DNA from: an uncultured Chloroflexota bacterium
Lineage (GTDB): Bacteria > Chloroflexota > Anaerolineae > Aggregatilineales > Phototrophicaceae
Reading direction: 5' to 3'
Assembly: GCA_937988705.1 (NCBI GenBank)
Contig: CALKIA010000431.1
Span: forward strand, 1 to 6,791
Length of the DNA: 6,791 nt
The position numbers and the translations under genes are program-made. Below are positions 1 to 6,139 of this stretch, in pieces. The stretch's first letter is position 1, and each line of letters starts with the position of its first letter. The notes under the pieces were generated by a model, which made no database searches, was not told where the DNA came from, and saw nothing but the letters and a program-made list of their open reading frames with translations.

Positions 1-2
1 TG

Positions 3-1526
3 GTGATCGGTTTGCTGTCTGCGTCCGCCATTGGCGCGCAGGGTGACCGTCCCGTCGTCATGTACTCACTGGTCGAACTCTATACCATCGATCCGGCCGT
101 CGGCTTTGATCAGGCGATTGGCAGCACCCTCAAGCAGTTGTACGACTCGCTGTTCCGCTATGTCGGCAACCCGCCCACCGTCGAACCGTGGCTGGCAGAA
201 TCCTACACGGTGTCTGATGATGGCTTGACGTATACCGTCGCCCTCCGTCAGGATGCCGTGTTTCAGGATGGCAGCCCGTTGACAGCCGAAGCCGTCGTGT
301 ACTCAGCGGAACGTCTGCTGCGCGTCGGACAAGGCGCGGCGGGTCTGTTCACGGGCGTTCTGGCTCCCGGCGGCACGACCGCCGTCGACGAACACACAGT
401 GCAGTTCGCGCTGACGCAGCCCTATGGTCCTTTCCTCGACATTCTGACGTGGCTGTTCATCGTCAATCCGGCGGTGGTCGAAGCCAACCTCGGCGATGAT
501 GATGGCGTGACCTATCTGACGAACGCCTCCGCAGGTTCCGGCCCGTTCAGCATTGCGCAGTGGCGTCCGGGTGAACTCTACGAATTCACCGCCAACGCGG
601 GTTACTGGCGCGGCTGGCCGAATGAAAACTATCCCACCACCGTGACGCGCCTTGTCACCCGTGAAGCGTCGACCCGCCGCCTCGGCATTGAAAGCGGCGA
701 AGCGGATCTCGTGGACTGGATGTCGGTCGATGATGCCGTCGCGCTCAACGGCGTGAACGGTATTACGGTTGCCCCCGGCCCGACGCTGACCGTGTACGAT
801 GTCAAGATGAACACCGCGGACGGCCCCACCGCCGACGCCAACCTGCGCCGCGCCATCGCCTTCGCCGTCGATTACGACGCCATGCTGGCGATCTGGGGTG
901 GTGGTGGTACGCGCCTCGCTGGCCCGCTGCCGCCGTCGCTCTCCGGTGACGCGGCACCCATCTACAATCAGGATCTCGATGCGGCGCGCGCCGCGCTGGC
1001 CGCTTCAGCTTACCCGGATGGCGTCGCGCTGGAATATGTTTATGTGACCGGCCTCGAAGATGAACGCCGTACTGGTTTGGTACTGCAGGACTCGCTCGCG
1101 GAAATCGGCATCGACATAACCATTACCGCCGTCGCGTGGGCAGACGCTGTCGCCACCTTCGCCGACCCGGCCACCGCGCCTGACCTGTTCCCGCTGTACA
1201 GCGGCACCGCCTTCGCCGACCCGGACAACTACCTGTGGGCGTCGTTCCACTCGTCGCTGGCGGGCAACTGGACGAACCCCGGCCACTACGCTAATCCCGC
1301 CGTCGACGCGCTGCTCGAACAGGCGCGCGCCACCGTTGGTGACGCCGAACGCGCCGCGCTCTATGAGCAGGCTGTCGCCGCCATTATTGCGGACGCGCCC
1401 AACCTGTTCATCGCTACGACGCCCGAAGATCACATCGTCGGCCCGCGCTTGAGCAACTATGGCGCGGTCTATTCGCCCGTCATGGGTTCAATGGAAGACT
1501 TCTACTTCTTCGCCGTGGGCGGTTAA
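3..1526 (+). CDS. Extracellular solute-binding protein, family 5 (DppA/OppA class), 5'-partial
   Basis: This is the substrate-capturing subunit of a peptide/opine/nickel-type ABC importer, acting outside the membrane. The first visible residues (VIGLLSASAIGAQG) look like the end of a signal peptide with an Ala-rich cleavage region. The GTG at 3 is therefore probably internal, and the true start lies upstream of the window. Family hallmarks follow: the N-terminal lobe segment LAESYTVSDDGLTYTV starting near visible residue 64, then QDGSPLTAEAVVYSAERLL; the SGPF turn at about 179-182; and FADPDNY at 404-410 in the C-terminal lobe. It ends with TAA, and 507 residues are visible, close to full family length. 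No lipobox cysteine is seen in the visible leader, so it may be released or attached by other means, although the missing residues could change this. It is the first visible gene of the transporter locus, followed by a 391-base repeat-rich gap before the permeases. Family assignment is strong. The ligand cannot be read from sequence. Confidence 0.93.
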   Translation: MIGLLSASAIGAQGDRPVVMYSLVELYTIDPAVGFDQAIGSTLKQLYDSLFRYVGNPPTVEPWLAESYTVSDDGLTYTVALRQDAVFQDGSPLTAEAVVYSAERLLRVGQGAAGLFTGVLAPGGTTAVDEHTVQFALTQPYGPFLDILTWLFIVNPAVVEANLGDDDGVTYLTNASAGSGPFSIAQWRPGELYEFTANAGYWRGWPNENYPTTVTRLVTREASTRRLGIESGEADLVDWMSVDDAVALNGVNGITVAPGPTLTVYDVKMNTADGPTADANLRRAIAFAVDYDAMLAIWGGGGTRLAGPLPPSLSGDAAPIYNQDLDAARAALAASAYPDGVALEYVYVTGLEDERRTGLVLQDSLAEIGIDITITAVAWADAVATFADPATAPDLFPLYSGTAFADPDNYLWASFHSSLAGNWTNPGHYANPAVDALLEQARATVGDAERAALYEQAVAAIIADAPNLFIATTPEDHIVGPRLSNYGAVYSPVMGSMEDFYFFAVGG

Positions 1527-1539
1527 TTTGCACATGACT

Positions 1540-1577
1540 CGCTTGTAGGGGTTTGGCGCGCCAGACCCCTACAAGCG
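1540..1577. repeat. 38-base near-perfect palindrome just after the binding-protein gene
   Basis: Arms 1540-1558 and 1559-1577 are complementary at 18 of 19 positions, and the odd position would be a G:U pair in RNA. The centre is GGCGCGCC. It begins 14 bases after the binding-protein stop and would form a very stable hairpin in the transcript. The inner 28 bases (1545-1572) begin GTAGGGG and end CCCCTAC, as does the 28-base palindrome at 1812-1839. No T-tract follows, so it is not a standard intrinsic terminator. It could protect the 3' end of the binding-protein mRNA or weaken read-through to the permeases, but that is inference. Confidence 0.8.
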
Positions 1578-1592
1578 ATGACAAAGAGTGTC

Positions 1593-1648
1593 GGGACGCC
1601 CTTCTGGGCGTCCGTGTAATGACGGACGCGATAAAGCGCGTCCCTACA
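1593..1648. repeat. Composite palindromic repeat with two tandem hairpins
   Basis: Two adjacent hairpins are visible: GGACGCCC-TTCT-GGGCGTCC (1594-1613) and GGACGCG-ATAAAG-CGCGTCC (1624-1643), followed by CTACA. The outer GGGACGC (1593-1599) also pairs with GCGTCCC (1638-1644), and GCGTCCGT (1608-1615) pairs with ACGGACGC (1622-1629), so the unit has mutually exclusive folds. The second hairpin recurs with the same stem at 4042-4061 in the next gap. It is most likely an interspersed repeat rather than a gene-specific regulator. Confidence 0.75.
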
Positions 1649-1672
1649 GAAAACGGTTTGTAATCAGCGTCT

Positions 1673-1692
1673 GGGCGCACAGCCGTGCGCCC
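1673..1692. repeat. Short perfect hairpin, 8-base stem
   Basis: GGGCGCAC (1673-1680) and GTGCGCCC (1685-1692) are perfectly complementary around an AGCC loop. It lies between the composite palindrome and the 99-base element. It resembles its neighbours in style (short GC stem, four-base loop) but lacks their CCCTAC end. No T-run follows that would make it a terminator. Confidence 0.6.
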
Positions 1693-1704
1693 TATAAGCA
1701 CCTT

Positions 1705-1803
1705 TCACCCCCAACTCCTTTCCCACGCAAGCGAGGAGAGGCGAGACTCGACACACGCTTCTGTCTCCCCTCCCTGAATTCGGGGAGGGGTCGGGGGTGG
1801 GGT
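1705..1803. repeat. 99-base GC-rich interspersed repeat, copy 1
   Basis: This copy has the same length and the same order of blocks as the one at 3894-3992. It is bounded by inverted CACCCCC (1706-1712) and GGGGGTG (1793-1799). It contains the shared block TCCCACGCAAGCG and a hairpin of CCCCTCCC (1767-1774) with GGGAGGGG (1783-1790) around TGAATTCG. Positions 1763-1790 are identical to 3953-3980. The left internal hairpin is degenerate here but perfect in the other copy. There is no coding content and no transposase. It is probably a non-autonomous repeat of the kind scattered through Chloroflexota genomes (inference). Confidence 0.8.
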
Positions 1804-1811
1804 GGCCATAG

Positions 1812-1839
1812 GTAGGGGCAAGGCATGCCTTGCCCCTAC
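1812..1839. repeat. 28-base perfect palindrome, GTAGGGG...CCCCTAC
   Basis: Arms GTAGGGGCAAGGCA (1812-1825) and TGCCTTGCCCCTAC (1826-1839) are exact reverse complements. Length and terminal seven bases match the core of the palindrome at 1545-1572, while the inner bases differ. This points to a family with conserved ends and variable centre. It sits about 80 bases before the DppB start. No T-tract follows. Confidence 0.8.
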
Positions 1840-1851
1840 ACAATCCGCATG

Positions 1852-1867
1852 GAAGATTGATATCTTC
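1852..1867. promoter_or_regulatory. AT-rich inverted repeat upstream of the permease genes, possible operator
   Basis: GAAGAT (1852-1857) and ATCTTC (1862-1867) form an inverted repeat around TGAT, ending about 50 bases before the DppB start. It is less GC-rich than the surrounding repeats and lies at the gene-proximal end of the gap, where a regulator site would be plausible. I could not identify convincing -35 and -10 boxes around it. This is a weak, position-based suggestion. Confidence 0.2.
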
Positions 1868-1917
1868 AACGCACATTCTCTGTGTTTCGCTTCGGCCTCG
1901 CAGTTTCGGTCGGTGTT

Positions 1918-2928
1918 ATGGTCAGGCTTATTCTTCAGCGTCTCGCGCTCACCCTCGTCGTCCTCATCGGCTTGTCGATGCTGACCTTTTTTGTCGCGCG
2001 CATCATCCCCGCCGACCCCATTTTACTGGCCGCTGGCCCGCGCGCCTCGGACGCGCAGATTCAGCAGCTCCGTGAGCGCTACGGTTATGATCGCCCGCTC
2101 GTCGAACAATATCTGCGCTATATGGGCGACCTGCTGCGTGGCGACCTCGGCACGTCGGTCGTGCTGCGCCGCGATGTCGGCCCGGATCTCGCGCGTTACT
2201 TCCCCGCTACGCTCGAACTGGTGCTCGCCGCGCTGGGAATCGGTGTGGTACTTGGTGTACCGCTCGGCTTGATTGCCGCCGTCTACCGCGACCGCCTACC
2301 GGATCAGCTGTCGCGCGTGTTCAGCCTGGGCATGGTGAGCATCCCGAACTTCTGGCTGGCGATTGTCTTGCAGTTGGTGCTAGCCTTCACGCTGACGATC
2401 TTACCCTTCACCGGACGCTTTGATCGGCTGCTCACGCCGCCCACCACCATCACGGGTGTCTACCTGCTCGACTCATTGCTCACGCTCAACTTTACGGCTT
2501 TCGGCACCGCCCTGCGCTACTTGATCGCTCCAGCGTTCTGCCTGTCACTGGGCGCGCTGGCGACGATTGCGCGCACTGTCCGCGCGGATCTGCTCGACGT
2601 GCTCGGCACAGATTACATCCGCACCGCCCGTGCGGTCGGCATCCCGACCTCGGTGCTGATCCTCAAATACGCGCTCAAAAACGCCTCGTTGAACACGCTG
2701 ACGCAGGTCGGTCTGTTCTTCGGCTACACGCTGACCGGATCGGTGCTGGTGGAAAACATTTTTAGCTGGCCCGGCATTGGCAACTATGCGGTTTCAGCCG
2801 CCTTGACGAAAGACTTTGTGCCGCTCATGGGCGTCACGCTGCTGACCGGTTTTGCCATCGTCGTCGTCAACGTGCTGACCGATTTCCTGTATCTGACGCT
2901 CGATCCGCGCATCAAGTACACCTCATGA
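1918..2928 (+). CDS. dppB: ABC transporter permease, DppB/OppB type
   Basis: This is an inner-membrane channel subunit of the peptide/opine/nickel importer class. I chose the ATG at 1918 (336 residues) because it gives the usual family N-terminus: a short basic start, a first membrane helix at about residues 9-29, then IIPADP (29-34), matching the family's IPGDP. The frame is open further upstream to a GTG at 1882, but those residues lie in repeat-flanking DNA and do not resemble the family. No clear Shine-Dalgarno precedes either start. Further hydrophobic segments lie near 100-124, 135-160, 200-221, 257-283 and 300-328, giving six helices in total. The cytoplasmic EAA-type coupling loop that docks on the ATPases is DYIRTARAVG at 232-241. 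The gene ends CTCATGA, overlapping the DppC start by 4 bases, so the two permeases are probably translationally coupled. The Dpp, Opp and nickel versions cannot be told apart here, so the symbol is family-level. Confidence 0.93.
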   Translation: MVRLILQRLALTLVVLIGLSMLTFFVARIIPADPILLAAGPRASDAQIQQLRERYGYDRPLVEQYLRYMGDLLRGDLGTSVVLRRDVGPDLARYFPATLELVLAALGIGVVLGVPLGLIAAVYRDRLPDQLSRVFSLGMVSIPNFWLAIVLQLVLAFTLTILPFTGRFDRLLTPPTTITGVYLLDSLLTLNFTAFGTALRYLIAPAFCLSLGALATIARTVRADLLDVLGTDYIRTARAVGIPTSVLILKYALKNASLNTLTQVGLFFGYTLTGSVLVENIFSWPGIGNYAVSAALTKDFVPLMGVTLLTGFAIVVVNVLTDFLYLTLDPRIKYTS

Positions 2929-3830
2929 GCATTCAGACGAGTTTCCCCCGCCCCGGCAGCACGGTCACGCCGCCCAAAAGTAACAAGGCTTTCCGGCTGG
3001 CGCTCTATCGCCTGCGCCAGAGTCCGCTGTCGGTCATCGGCCTGGCGATGGTAGCGTTCGTGCTGTTCGTGGGCATCATCGGCCCGGAACTTGTCCCCTT
3101 TCCCGAAGACGCGACCGGGAACACCCGTATGGAAGCCCGCCTGACCGCGCCGAACGAAACCTACTTCTTCGGCACGGATGACGTGGGACGCGATGTGTTC
3201 AGCCGCACGGTGATCGCCACGCGCACCTCGCTGGTGATCAGCCTCGTCGTGCTGCTCATCGCCATCCTGATCGGCATTCCGTTGGGCGCGATCAGCGGCT
3301 TCTTCGGCGGCTGGGTGGACGAAGTGATCATGCGCATCACTGATATCTTTCTCACCGTTCCGGCGCTGCTGCTGGCCATGGCGATGGCCGCCGCGCTCGG
3401 CACGGGCATGGTCAACGCCATGATCGCGATTGCGCTGGTGTGGTGGCCGGGGTATGCGCGTCTCACGCGCGGACAGGTGCTCTCGCTGCGCGAACGCGAA
3501 TTCATCGAAGCGACGCGCGCGCTCGGCGGTGGCCGCTGGCATACGATTTTCCGGCACATTCTGCCAAATATCCTGTCTGCCGTGATCGTCAAGGCGTCAA
3601 TGGACATCGGCTTCGCGATTCTGGTGGCGGCGGGTCTCGGTTACATCGGCGTGGGCGTACAAGCGCCGACTCCTGAATGGGGCGTGATGATCAGCGAGGG
3701 GCGCGGCTTGCTACGGCAGGCGTGGTGGGCGTCGATTGTCCCCGGCGTCGCCATGTTCACGACCGTGTTGGGCTTCAACCTGCTCGGCGACGGTCTGCGC
3801 GACATTCTCGACCCGAAGACGAGGCGCTAG
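2925..3830 (+). CDS. dppC: ABC transporter permease, DppC/OppC type
   Basis: This is the second channel-forming permease, expected to pair with the upstream DppB protein. At 301 residues it has normal family length. A polar N-terminal tail of about 35 residues leads into a first helix at about 36-55 (the OppC N-terminal region). The conserved periplasmic motif FGTDDVGRDVFSR begins at residue 82. The transport domain follows, with hydrophobic segments from about 102 onward and the coupling loop EFIEATRALGG at 192-202, then RHILPN. The C-terminus GFNLLGDGLRDILDPKTRR is textbook for the family. The ATG overlaps the DppB stop (ATGA), and no separate ribosome site is seen, which fits translational coupling. 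TAG at 3828-3830 ends the gene. A 258-base repeat-containing gap follows before the ATPase genes. Confidence 0.94.
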   Translation: MSIQTSFPRPGSTVTPPKSNKAFRLALYRLRQSPLSVIGLAMVAFVLFVGIIGPELVPFPEDATGNTRMEARLTAPNETYFFGTDDVGRDVFSRTVIATRTSLVISLVVLLIAILIGIPLGAISGFFGGWVDEVIMRITDIFLTVPALLLAMAMAAALGTGMVNAMIAIALVWWPGYARLTRGQVLSLREREFIEATRALGGGRWHTIFRHILPNILSAVIVKASMDIGFAILVAAGLGYIGVGVQAPTPEWGVMISEGRGLLRQAWWASIVPGVAMFTTVLGFNLLGDGLRDILDPKTRR

Positions 3831-3893
3831 GATGACGCCCATGATTGCCAATTCATTAGTTTGTACGGCTGGTCACTTAGTGTGGATTCCCTC

Positions 3894-3992
3894 TCACCCC
3901 CAACCCCTCTCCCACGCAAGCGGGGAGAGGGGCAAAACGGGGCGACTCTGCGGTCTCCCCTCCCTGAATTCGGGGAGGGGCGGGGGTGGGGT
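3894..3992. repeat. 99-base GC-rich interspersed repeat, copy 2
   Basis: This is the second copy of the element at 1705-1803, in the same orientation. Inverted ends are CACCCCC (3895-3901) and GGGGGTG (3982-3988). Two internal hairpins are intact: CCCCTCTCCC (3904-3913) with GGGAGAGGGG (3923-3932) around ACGCAAGCG, and CCCCTCCC (3957-3964) with GGGAGGGG (3973-3980) around TGAATTCG. The perfect left hairpin suggests this copy is less decayed than copy 1. It makes up much of the dppC-dppD gap. Around it, 3831-3893 and 3993-4041 show nothing I can name. Confidence 0.8.
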
Positions 3993-4041
3993 TTGTAGTC
4001 CGGATTATTTCGGTAAACAGCATAAGGTTGTCCGCCCAACC

Positions 4042-4066
4042 GGACGCGCAGAAGCGCGTCCCTACA
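4042..4066. repeat. Short hairpin repeat ending GTCCCTACA
   Basis: GGACGCG (4042-4048) and CGCGTCC (4055-4061) pair around CAGAAG, followed by CTACA. The stem and trailing bases are the same as in the hairpin at 1624-1648, and only the six-base loop differs (ATAAAG there). It lies 22 bases before the DppD start. In the transcript it could influence read-through or translation of the ATPase genes, but its recurrence suggests a dispersed repeat. Confidence 0.7.
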
Positions 4067-4088
4067 CGAGTTGTTCGGTGCGGTCGTC

Positions 4089-5111
4089 ATGGTAGAAGCC
4101 TTAGTCGATATTCGCGGCTTAAAACTGGAATTCAGCGGTTTTGATGGCGTCTCCCACGTGCTGGACGGCGTGGATTTAACGCTCCAGCGCGGCGAAATCC
4201 TCGGCATTGTCGGCGAGACGGGCAGCGGCAAAACCATGACTGCGCTCAGCATTGCGCATCTGGTGCCCAACGGCGTGCTCACAGGCAGTGTGCGTTTTGA
4301 AGGCGAAGAAGTGCTGACCAAGAGCGGACGCGCGCTGCAACAGTTCCGCGCTAAACGACTCGGCATGGTCTTCCAAGACCCGACGACCAACCTCAACCCC
4401 GTGTTCACCATCGGCGAGCTGCTGATCGATGCGGTGCTGGTGCAGAAATACGGCGTCCCCGGCTGGAAGCTGCTCACAGGCGGCAAGTGGCTGAATCGCA
4501 AGCAGCGCCAGCAAGCGCGGGAAGAAGCCATCGCACTGCTCGACCGCGTGGGCATCCCCGACGCGGCGCAGCGCATGGGCAGCTACGGGCATCAACTCTC
4601 CGGCGGGCAAAAGCAGCGCGTGCTGATCGCCATCGCTCTGGCGGGCGATCCCGATTTGCTGATCGCCGACGAGCCGACGACCGCGCTCGATGTAGCGATG
4701 CAGGCGCAAATCCTGCGCTTGATTCAGGAATTGGTGCGCGAACGTCACATGTCCGCGATTGTGATCACGCACGATCTCGGCGTGGTCGCGCGCATCTGCG
4801 ACCGCATCACCGTGATGTACGGCGGCACGGTCGCAGAGAGCGGCACGGTGCGCGACATCTTCGAGCACCCGAAGCATCCGTACACGCGCGGTCTGCTCGA
4901 CGCTATCCCCACCGATCAGATCGAGCGCGGCGAACTGCGCGGCATTGCGGGCGCGCCGCCGAGCTTCCTCAACCCGCCGACGGGCTGCCGCTTTCACCCG
5001 CGCTGCCCTGCGCGCCTAGCGCACTGCCATCTCCACCCGCCCGCCGTGACTGAAGTCAGCGCCGGGCATGAAGTCGCTTGTTACTTGTACACGGACGAGA
5101 GGCGCGCATGA
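4089..5111 (+). CDS. dppD: ABC transporter ATP-binding protein, DppD/OppD type
   Basis: This is one of two cytoplasmic ATPases that power the importer. I chose the ATG at 4089 (340 residues), since MVEALVDIRGLKLEF is the normal N-terminus. A TTG at 4071 is in frame but adds residues encoded by repeat-adjacent DNA. Nucleotide-binding motifs in order: Walker A GETGSGKT (42-49), Q-loop FQDP (95-98), ABC signature LSGGQ (170-174), Walker B LLIADE (190-195), D-loop ALD (199-201), and the switch histidine in ITHD (H228). The C-terminal oligopeptide-transporter extension carries GCRFHPRCP and four cysteines, C300-X5-C306-X6-C313-X17-C331. This arrangement is known to hold a [4Fe-4S] cluster in some DppD-family structures; cluster binding here is inference. 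No clear Shine-Dalgarno is seen. The end overlaps the DppF start as ATGA. The length is normal. Confidence 0.94.
   Translation: MVEALVDIRGLKLEFSGFDGVSHVLDGVDLTLQRGEILGIVGETGSGKTMTALSIAHLVPNGVLTGSVRFEGEEVLTKSGRALQQFRAKRLGMVFQDPTTNLNPVFTIGELLIDAVLVQKYGVPGWKLLTGGKWLNRKQRQQAREEAIALLDRVGIPDAAQRMGSYGHQLSGGQKQRVLIAIALAGDPDLLIADEPTTALDVAMQAQILRLIQELVRERHMSAIVITHDLGVVARICDRITVMYGGTVAESGTVRDIFEHPKHPYTRGLLDAIPTDQIERGELRGIAGAPPSFLNPPTGCRFHPRCPARLAHCHLHPPAVTEVSAGHEVACYLYTDERRA
5097..5102 (+). promoter_or_regulatory. Shine-Dalgarno-like site for the DppF ATPase
   Basis: GAGAGG ends five bases before the ATG at 5108, inside the last codons of the DppD gene. It is one of only two recognisable Shine-Dalgarno-like sites in the window. 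It supports the 5108 start, which also gives the expected MSLLEVRGLKVYF N-terminus. Confidence 0.5.
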
Positions 5112-6139
5112 GTTTGCTGGAAGTCCGAGGACTTAAAGTTTATTTCCCTGTACAGCAGGGCGTGCTGCGCCGCAGTACGGGCACCATCAAAGCCGTCGAT
5201 GACGTCAACCTGACGATTGAGCCGGGCGAAGTCGTCGGCATCGCGGGCGAATCCGGCTCCGGCAAAACGACGGTCGGGCGCGCCATTCTGCGCCTGATCG
5301 AACCCACCGGGGGGCAGGTGTTGATGGAAGGGCGCGACCTGGCGACGCTCGGCGAAGAAGAACTGCGCCGCGCTCGCGAAGCCATGCAGATCATCTTCCA
5401 GAACCCGTTCGCCGCGCTCGACCCACGTATGAATGTGCGCAAGCTGATCCTCGAACCGCTGGAGATTCACCAGATCGGCGATGAGGCCAGCCGCGACAAG
5501 CGCCTGCGCGAACTGCTCCATCTGGTCGGCTTGCAGGAAGAACACCTCGACCGCTATCCGCACGAGTTCAGCGGTGGCCAGCGGCAGCGCATCGGCATCG
5601 CCCGCGCGCTCGCGCTCAATCCCAAGCTGCTGATTCTTGACGAGCCGACCTCGGCGCTCGATGTGTCGGTGCAAGCGACGATTCTCAACCTGCTGCTCAA
5701 ACTGCGCGACGAACTCGGCCTGAGCTACCTGTTCATCTCGCACGATTTGAACGTGCTGCGCTACGTGTGCGACCGCATCGGCATTATGTACCTCGGGCGC
5801 ATTGTCGAACTCGCGCCGACGCACGAGATCTTCGAAGATCCCAAGCACCCGTACACCATTTCGCTGCTCTCTGCCGCACCAGAAGCGAAGATCGAACAGA
5901 AACGCGGCGAGATCATCCTGCAAGGTGAAGTCAGCCAGCGCGCCATCGGACAGGGCTGCCGCTTCAGCCCGCGCTGCCCCGCCGCGCAAATTGATCTGTG
6001 TAAAGCCGAAGAACCCGCTCTCGATGAAGTCTGGCGGGGTCACCGCGCCGCCTGTCATCTGGCGCTGCAAAACCTGCCCTTAGGCATCATTACGGCGTCG
6101 GGCGAACCCTATGCCAATACCGTTCGGAGACAAAAACAT
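5108..6139 (+). CDS. dppF: ABC transporter ATP-binding protein, DppF/OppF type, lacking its own stop codon
   Basis: This is the second cytoplasmic ATPase of the importer, expected to pair with the DppD protein. Motifs: Walker A GESGSGKTT (47-55), Q-loop FQNP (97-100), signature FSGGQ (154-158), Walker B LLILDE (174-179), D-loop ALD (183-185), and switch histidine H212 in ISHD. The C-terminal extension has C284-X5-C290-X7-C298-X17-C316, the four-cysteine arrangement also seen in DppD, and ends in the usual GHRAACHL (311-318). Family members normally stop within a few residues of this point. Here the frame stays open through 26 atypical residues (319-344) and into the HyuA methionine at 6140 with no stop. 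The coordinate 6139 is therefore a domain boundary, not a stop. A TAG at 6081, one frame over, would have ended the protein at 324 residues. The start overlaps the DppD stop by 4 bases. Confidence 0.9.
6126..6130 (+). promoter_or_regulatory. Internal Shine-Dalgarno-like GGAGA before the HyuA start
   Basis: GGAGA lies nine bases upstream of the ATG at 6140, inside the continuous ATPase-hydantoinase frame. This spacing suits translation initiation. It supports separate initiation of HyuA even though no stop codon ends the ATPase frame. The match is short and could be chance. Confidence 0.45.

Noticed and set aside
1157..1223. Exact 15-base direct repeat CCTTCGCCGACCCGG within the binding-protein gene (1157 and 1209)
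   Set aside because: Both copies encode FADP in different contexts with the gene's usual codons, and the second is the conserved FADPDNY motif. Chance plus codon bias is enough.
1705..1839. CRISPR array or attachment site in the repeat-rich gap
   Set aside because: The repeats are not regularly spaced, there are no spacers of constant length, and no cas or integrase gene is present.
1588..1876. Short open frames on both strands in the first gap
   Set aside because: They consist of translated palindromic repeats, so their openness comes from repeat composition. No start signal or protein family is visible.
1857..1885. TTGATA as a -35 box for a dppB promoter
   Set aside because: The position 17 bases downstream reads CTGTGT, which is not a credible -10 box. 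TTGATA is explained by the inverted repeat around it.
1882..1917. Upstream GTG start for DppB at 1882
   Set aside because: It adds 12 residues before the canonical permease N-terminus, with no Shine-Dalgarno. The ATG at 1918 places the first membrane helix normally.
2784..3557. Long minus-strand open frame opposite the permease genes
   Set aside because: It spans the DppB/DppC overlap and is rich in Arg, His, Glu and Gln, typical of the antisense of hydrophobic high-GC coding sequence.
4071..4088. Upstream TTG start for DppD at 4071
   Set aside because: The six added residues come from repeat-adjacent DNA, while the ATG at 4089 gives the expected ATPase N-terminus.
3832..4095. Possible small gene starting at ATG 3832 after DppC
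   Set aside because: The frame runs straight through the 99-base repeat and the next hairpin and ends inside DppD. The translation is repeat-derived and lacks a ribosome site.
4176..4997. Long minus-strand open frame opposite the DppD gene
   Set aside because: Arg/Ala/His/Gln-rich translation without recognisable motifs, fully inside a confident ATPase gene.
5081..6070. Long open frame on the minus strand opposite the DppF gene (329 codons)
   Set aside because: It mirrors the codon pattern of a clear ATPase on the other strand, its translation is low-complexity and unlike any family I know, and it ends in the neighbouring gene. High-GC coding DNA commonly gives such shadows.
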